This document shows, piece after piece, positions 59,836-64,000 of a DNA stretch of 64,000 nt. The stretch lies in the NCBI GenBank assembly GCA_027485675.1, contig JAIXQP010000027.1, positions 1-64,000 on the forward strand, in the 5' to 3' direction. A program made the translations under genes and the position numbers. Positions within the stretch are counted from its first letter, which is position 1. Each line of letters opens with the position of its first letter. Under the pieces are notes generated by a model, which had not been told where the DNA came from, ran no database searches, and saw nothing but the letters and a program-made list of their open reading frames with translations. Origin of the DNA: Terriglobales bacterium (lineage in GTDB: Bacteria > Acidobacteriota > Terriglobia > Bryobacterales > Bryobacteraceae).

Positions 59836-60213
59836 TTAGAGCAGGAGGAGCGATGGGGGCGGCCGCTGCCATTGGGTGCGGTCGAGGCCGGTGGCGGGTT
59901 CGGTGCGCCGGTCGACGCTGCTGAGCGGAGCCGAAAGCAGGGGCCAAGCCGCGTGTGCCGCCGAGGCCTGCGCGAAAGGCTTATCGGTGGACGGAACGAG
60001 CTGGCAGCAGCACTTGGCGCCGCAATCGGAGCCGGCGGTGAGCGTGGCGCCGGAGGTCCGGAGCGTCTTGCGCTTGCAGCAGCCGTGGGTACCCTTGCCC
60101 TTGCGGCAACAAGCCATTCCGGGTTCGGCGGTGGCGATCCAGGCAGCCGCCAGCGGTTGCCCCGCCAGCAGGCAGAGCAGCAGGGCCGCGACCATGTGGG
60201 CCAGACGCCGCAT
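59836..60213 (-). CDS. small Cys-rich secreted protein, probably metal-binding
   Basis: A 125-residue protein. The signal peptide is RRLAHMVAALLLCLLAGQPLAA. The mature part has eight cysteines in three clusters: MACCRK (35-36), HGCCKR (45-46) and DCGAKCCCQL (64, 68-70). Such clustering suggests copper or other thiophilic metal binding, or several disulfides. A Pro/Leu C-terminus follows. No family is recognised. TAGTCT lies 8 nt upstream of the ATG. It appears to be the first gene of the seven-gene cluster, so it is well placed for a periplasmic metal role (inference). Confidence 0.7.
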   Translation of the reverse strand: MRRLAHMVAALLLCLLAGQPLAAAWIATAEPGMACCRKGKGTHGCCKRKTLRTSGATLTAGSDCGAKCCCQLVPSTDKPFAQASAAHAAWPLLSAPLSSVDRRTEPATGLDRTQWQRPPPSLLLL

Positions 60214-60248
60214 TCCTCTTCAGACTAACGCAAGTACTACCCATCCGT

Positions 60249-60264
60249 GTAACGGTCACGTTAC
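60249..60264. promoter_or_regulatory. near-palindrome, candidate operator
   Basis: GTAACG - GTCA - CGTTAC, a perfect 6-bp inverted repeat with a 4-nt centre in the 64-bp gap between the divergent copper cluster (60213) and the Gfo/Idh gene (60278). It might be a binding site for a dimeric regulator of either gene. TACAGT (60262-60267) overlaps its right half. Confidence 0.4.
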
Positions 60265-60277
60265 AGTAGACGAAGGA

Positions 60278-61579
60278 ATGTTCACCTTGACCCGCCGTAC
60301 GGCCCTTGCGGCCCCGTTTTTTTTGAAGAACCTGCTCTCGGCTCCGCCCAGCGACCGGGTGCGTTTGGCCTCCTTTGGCGGAGGCGGGATGGCCTGGGCG
60401 ACACTGAATGCCATCTCCACGCACCCGAATGTGGACCTGATCTGCGTGGCGGACGTGGACACAACGCGCACGGGCCGTGTGCAATCCACCTACCCGAAGG
60501 CGACCCTGCATCAGGACTGGCGCAAGATGCTCGACGCTCACGCCAAAGAGCTCGATGCGGTGTGCGTGGGTACGCCGGACCATATGCACGCCCCGCAGGC
60601 GATGGCCGCCATGCGGCGCGGCCTGCACGCGTATTGTCAGAAGCCGTTGACCTCCCACGTGCACGAGGCGCGCCAACTGACCAAGTACGCCGCGGCGAAG
60701 GGGCTGGTGACGCAGATGGGCATCCAGATCCACTCGAACGCCGAGTATCAGATTGCCGTGGCGCTGGTGCATCAGGGCACGATTGGCAAGGTGAAAGAGG
60801 TTCACGCGTGGTCGAACAAGAAGTGGGGCGATGAGGCGCCGCGGCCCACGCAGACCGATCCGGTGCCGGATACGCTCGATTGGGAAGGCTGGATTGGCGT
60901 GGCGCGGCCGGAGCCGTTCATCAAGAACTATTGCCATCCGGGCAACTGGCGCAAGCGTCTGGAGTTCGGCACCGGCACGTTCGGCGATATGGGTTGCCAT
61001 ATCTACGATCCCGTGTTCGGCGCCCTGGGTTTGACGGCTCCGTTAACGGTGCGGGCGGAGGGTCCGGCGCCGAACCAGCATAGCTATGCGACCAACGCCA
61101 TTGTGAAGTACGTCTTCCCGGCCACGCCCTACAGCGCGGATAAGACCGTCGCTGTCACCTGGTACGACGGCGACGAAAAGCCGCCCCAGGCGGTGCAAGC
61201 GCTGATTGAAGGCACGAAGCTGCCGAGCCAGGGATCGATCATCATCGGCACCAAGGGGGTTCTGCTGGTGCCGCACGTCGAAATGCCGTCGCTCTATCCC
61301 AAGGCTGCCTTTGCGGATTTCAAGATGCCGGATCTGCGGACGAAAGACCACTACCATGAGTTTGTCGAGGCGATTCAGGGCAAGACGAAGACTTCCACGG
61401 CCTTCAACTACTCGGGCCCGTTGAGCGAGACCGTTCTGCTGGGCAGCCTGGCGACACGCTTCCCCAAGACGACGCTTGAGTGGGACTCGGCCCGGCTGAA
61501 GTTCCGCAATGAGAAAGCCGCGAACCAGTACCTGAAGCGGCGCTATCGCCCGGGCTGGAAAGTGAAGGGCCTTGGATAA
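60278..61579 (+). CDS. Gfo/Idh/MocA-family oxidoreductase, Tat-exported
   Basis: A 433-residue NAD(P)-dependent sugar oxidoreductase. A twin-arginine signal (TLTRRTALAAPFFLKNLLSA) implies export with cofactor bound. The Rossmann part has RLASFGGGGMAWATLNAI, VCVGTPDHMHAPQAMAA and the substrate-binding HAYCQKPL. The C-terminal domain contains MGCHIYDPVF and VTWYDGDEKPP. Related enzymes oxidise, epimerise or deglycosylate sugars; the specific reaction cannot be told. ATG 60278 is taken as start, but TTG 60287 (Shine-Dalgarno GAAGGA 9 nt before it) is also plausible. The stop is followed directly by the ATG of the next gene. Confidence 0.86.
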   Translation: MFTLTRRTALAAPFFLKNLLSAPPSDRVRLASFGGGGMAWATLNAISTHPNVDLICVADVDTTRTGRVQSTYPKATLHQDWRKMLDAHAKELDAVCVGTPDHMHAPQAMAAMRRGLHAYCQKPLTSHVHEARQLTKYAAAKGLVTQMGIQIHSNAEYQIAVALVHQGTIGKVKEVHAWSNKKWGDEAPRPTQTDPVPDTLDWEGWIGVARPEPFIKNYCHPGNWRKRLEFGTGTFGDMGCHIYDPVFGALGLTAPLTVRAEGPAPNQHSYATNAIVKYVFPATPYSADKTVAVTWYDGDEKPPQAVQALIEGTKLPSQGSIIIGTKGVLLVPHVEMPSLYPKAAFADFKMPDLRTKDHYHEFVEAIQGKTKTSTAFNYSGPLSETVLLGSLATRFPKTTLEWDSARLKFRNEKAANQYLKRRYRPGWKVKGLG

Positions 61580-64000
61580 ATGCGGTTTGTTCTCGTGCTC
61601 TGGGCCGTGGCGGTCTATGCGCAGCAGCCCAACATTCTCGGCCGCGTCGATGTCCAGAAGGGCGAAGCGCGCCGTAACGAGAACATCTTCATCACGGCGC
61701 TCGATAACAATACCCAGAGAGAGTCGAACGTGCGCCTGGGCACGACGGCCACGGCGATTACGGAGTTCAACGCGGCCACCCGCTACTACGGTGCGGAGTT
61801 CGGTCTGGCGCCTTCGGGGCTCGTGCACCTGACGCCGGGGCGCGCGGCCAAGGCCGTCCATGGGAACGTGCAGTGGACGCACGCAAACTCCGTGGTGGCC
61901 GCGCGCAGCTTTTTTCAGGTCGGCGACGTCCTGCCGGCCCGGCAGAACATCGTGGCCGGGCGGATGACGGCGCCGCTGTGGAAGGACTCGACGCTGGTGC
62001 TCGACGCGGCGCAGGACAACCGCTCCGGCTACGTGAACGGGAACGTGCTGGTGCCCCTGGCGGCCGAACGCTCCTGCCTCTCCTCTGATGCGGCCATCTG
62101 CGCCGTGATTGACCGGTTCTTCCGGGCCTGGCCGGCGCTCGAGCCGAATCGCAAGGACATCAGCGCCCGCTCGCTGAACACCAACGCCTCGCAGTCGCTG
62201 GCCACTTCATCCACGACGGCGCGCCTGGACCAGACGCTCCGGAACCATCGCTTCTCGGCCCGCCACACCTGGACCAACCAGCAGGTGGACGCCTTCCAAC
62301 TCGTGGCCGGCCAGAACCCGATTACGACAACGAAATCCCACGATGCCCGGCTGACTTGGACCTATGTGCGCAACGCCCGGACCACCCTGGACGCCACCGC
62401 CGCCTTCAGCCGGAACCGCACTCTGCTGGTGCCGGAGGCCAACGCCGTGGGCCCGCAGGTGCAGATCGGCACGGCGTTCGAGAAGCTCGGCCCCGGCTCG
62501 TCGATTCCGCTCGACCGGGTGCAGAACCGCTTCCGCTACTCGCTGCGGCTGCAGCACCAGTTCTCGCGCCATACCTTTTCGGTGGGTGGGGAGTTCGCCC
62601 GGCTACGCTTTAACGGGCGCGAAGCGTCGTCCAACCGGGGGAACATCTACTTCCGGAACGATTTCGGCCGCGACGCCATTACGAACTTCCGGCTCGGCGC
62701 CGTCAGCCGGTACTCGTTCGCGGTGGGGCCGCTCGACCGTGGCTTTCGCCGCAACGAACCCACACTGTTCCTGCAGGATGTGTGGCGCCCGTCGAGCCGC
62801 CTGGCGATCAGCTTCGGCCTCCGCTATCAACCGCAGACCGGCATTGCGGAAGTGAATCAGATTACCCCGATTCCGTTTCGCTGCGACTGCAACAACGTGG
62901 CGCCGAACTTTGGCGTGGCCTGGCGCCGGGTGCGCCTTTCTTACTCCACGCAGTTCGGCGAGATCTTTCCGGCCACGTTGCAGCAGTTACGCTGGAATCC
63001 GCCGGAGTTTCAGAAGATTGAGAATCAGGCGCCGCCGCTGCTGAACCTGTTGCAGGGAATTACCCTCGATCCGAATGGCCGGGCTATCTTCTTCACCTAT
63101 CCGGAGAACCTGCAGACACCCTATGCGCACCAGTACAGTCTCACGGTGCAGTTGCCGTTCTTCGCCGCCCTGGGCAAGCTCGAAGGCGCCTATATCGGCA
63201 GCCGGACCTGGAAACTGCTCTACATGATGTATCTGAACCGTGCCATTCCCACGGCCGGGGTGCCGCAGACGACGGCCACCATTAACGACCGCCGGCCGGA
63301 TCCGCGTTACTTCGATCTGCGAGTTCTCACTAACTCTCCGCGTGCTTACTACGACGCGGCGAAGCTGACCCATTCCTTGAATACGAAACGGGGCCTGACG
63401 CTCGAGTCCTCTTACTGGTTTTCGAAAGCGATTGATACTGGGGCCACCTATGTCAATATCGCCGCCGGCGATGATGCTTCGCAAGGTCAGGCACAAACGC
63501 CCACCAATATTGCCGCCGATCTCAGGGGCGTCAGTGACTTCGACCAGACCCACGCGCTGCTGATGCGGCTGACTTACGAGCTGCCGGTGCGGCAGCGCTG
63601 GTTCCGGTCGTGGCGGATCTCTTCGATTTTCGTCGCGAAGTCCGGCATCCCATTCAAGATCATTACGGGAGCGGATTCGCCCGGCTTCGGCAACGTTGAT
63701 GGCGCTCCGGGCGACCGTCCGAACATCCTGACTCCGCAGATTCTCGGCCGGACGATAAGCCATCCGGACGTGGCCTCCGCGCTGCTGCCCCGCAGTTCCT
63801 TTGGGTTTCCGAACCCGACCGACCCGCGCGGCAACCTCGGCAGTAACGTGTTCCGGCGCGCCGGCTACCGCAACCTAAACGCGAGCGTGGAGCGGCGGTT
63901 CCTGATGCCGCACGAACGGGCCATCTCGTTCCGGGCGGAGTCCATCAACGCGCTCAATACGCCGCAGTTCGCCGAGCCGGTGGGCGACTTATCGAACCCG
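61580..64000 (+). CDS. TonB-dependent receptor-type outer-membrane barrel, short plug, truncated by window end
   Basis: An open frame of at least 807 residues that continues beyond the window. The signal peptide is MRFVLVLWAVAVYA. Unlike the two other receptors, there is no carboxypeptidase-regulatory-like domain, and the plug is only partly recognisable (ATAITEFNAATRYYGAEFG, SGLVHLTPGRAAKAVHGNVQ). The barrel then shows many paired beta strands, for example FSVGGEFARLRFNG, FLQDVWRPSSRLAISFGLRY, AHQYSLTVQLPFF and LTLESSYWFSKAIDTGATY. It starts directly after the Gfo/Idh stop (TAA-ATG), so the two are coupled. A TonB box was not found. Its ligand is unknown; it may be a partner-dependent or derived receptor. 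Confidence 0.85.
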   Translation, partial: MRFVLVLWAVAVYAQQPNILGRVDVQKGEARRNENIFITALDNNTQRESNVRLGTTATAITEFNAATRYYGAEFGLAPSGLVHLTPGRAAKAVHGNVQWTHANSVVAARSFFQVGDVLPARQNIVAGRMTAPLWKDSTLVLDAAQDNRSGYVNGNVLVPLAAERSCLSSDAAICAVIDRFFRAWPALEPNRKDISARSLNTNASQSLATSSTTARLDQTLRNHRFSARHTWTNQQVDAFQLVAGQNPITTTKSHDARLTWTYVRNARTTLDATAAFSRNRTLLVPEANAVGPQVQIGTAFEKLGPGSSIPLDRVQNRFRYSLRLQHQFSRHTFSVGGEFARLRFNGREASSNRGNIYFRNDFGRDAITNFRLGAVSRYSFAVGPLDRGFRRNEPTLFLQDVWRPSSRLAISFGLRYQPQTGIAEVNQITPIPFRCDCNNVAPNFGVAWRRVRLSYSTQFGEIFPATLQQLRWNPPEFQKIENQAPPLLNLLQGITLDPNGRAIFFTYPENLQTPYAHQYSLTVQLPFFAALGKLEGAYIGSRTWKLLYMMYLNRAIPTAGVPQTTATINDRRPDPRYFDLRVLTNSPRAYYDAAKLTHSLNTKRGLTLESSYWFSKAIDTGATYVNIAAGDDASQGQAQTPTNIAADLRGVSDFDQTHALLMRLTYELPVRQRWFRSWRISSIFVAKSGIPFKIITGADSPGFGNVDGAPGDRPNILTPQILGRTISHPDVASALLPRSSFGFPNPTDPRGNLGSNVFRRAGYRNLNASVERRFLMPHERAISFRAESINALNTPQFAEPVGDLSNP

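Overview
The window looks like chromosomal DNA of a high-GC soil acidobacterium of the Bryobacter/Solibacter group. Evidence for this: two complete Oar-like TonB-dependent receptors of about 1,240 residues with an N-terminal carboxypeptidase-regulatory-like domain plus a third barrel cut by the window end, two proteins with the TIGR03437 'Solibacter' C-terminal domain, a DUF1592/DUF1552 pair, CRTAC1 and lactonase propellers, and many Tat-exported enzymes. No species-level call is possible from sequence alone. About 45 protein genes and one tmRNA (ssrA) were found; no rRNA, tRNA, CRISPR array, insertion sequence or phage gene was seen.

Layout. 1-482: G-rich non-coding DNA built on a 152-bp tandem repeat. 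483-1808: GlcD-type FAD oxidase. 1851-6504: tightly coupled block of SIS-domain sugar isomerase, PfkB kinase, DeoR regulator and a CRTAC1/VCBS propeller, which reads like amino-sugar catabolism. 6508-10304: TPR protein, NHL propeller and an esterase-like alpha/beta hydrolase. 10393-14091: TonB receptor. 14166-18291: lactonase and two leucine-rich-repeat genes. 18341-21623: DUF1552 and DUF1592 pair. 21755-25666: TIM-barrel sugar isomerase, heme/PQQ dehydrogenase, HAD hydrolase. 25726-29601: LamG/TIGR03437 protein and a PAS-GGDEF-EAL protein. 29745-34939: a second TonB receptor divergent from a membrane regulator. 34945-36696: sulfatase. 36745-41442: small protein, DUF4123-Ig-like fusion and a degenerate (pseudo)kinase. 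41611-45581: TIGR03437 protein, DUF5671 protein, amidase. 45616-45963: tmRNA. 45966-49727: a frameshifted membrane protein gene, then an HD hydrolase, a small protein, an AMIN-amidase and a lytic transglycosylase. 49787-54575: mobA, MlaF-like ATPase, KDG kinase, a paralogue of the earlier hydrolase, GHMP kinase. 54572-60213: a seven-gene minus-strand copper-themed cluster built around an MbnH/MbnP-like pair. 60278-64000: Gfo/Idh/MocA oxidoreductase and a plug-poor TonB-type barrel that runs off the end.

The most interesting parts are the MbnH/MbnP copper cluster (with a CusF-like domain fused to the MbnH-like enzyme, an exported superoxide dismutase and a Cys-rich peptide), the DUF4123-Ig/pseudokinase operon with no type VI genes nearby, and a recurring TANNNT hexamer placed 6-7 nt before start codons lacking a Shine-Dalgarno sequence, which suggests widespread leaderless transcription. 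Most secreted enzymes and TonB receptors fit a polymer-degrading, oligotrophic soil lifestyle. Functions are inferred from recognised motifs by eye; no database search was run.
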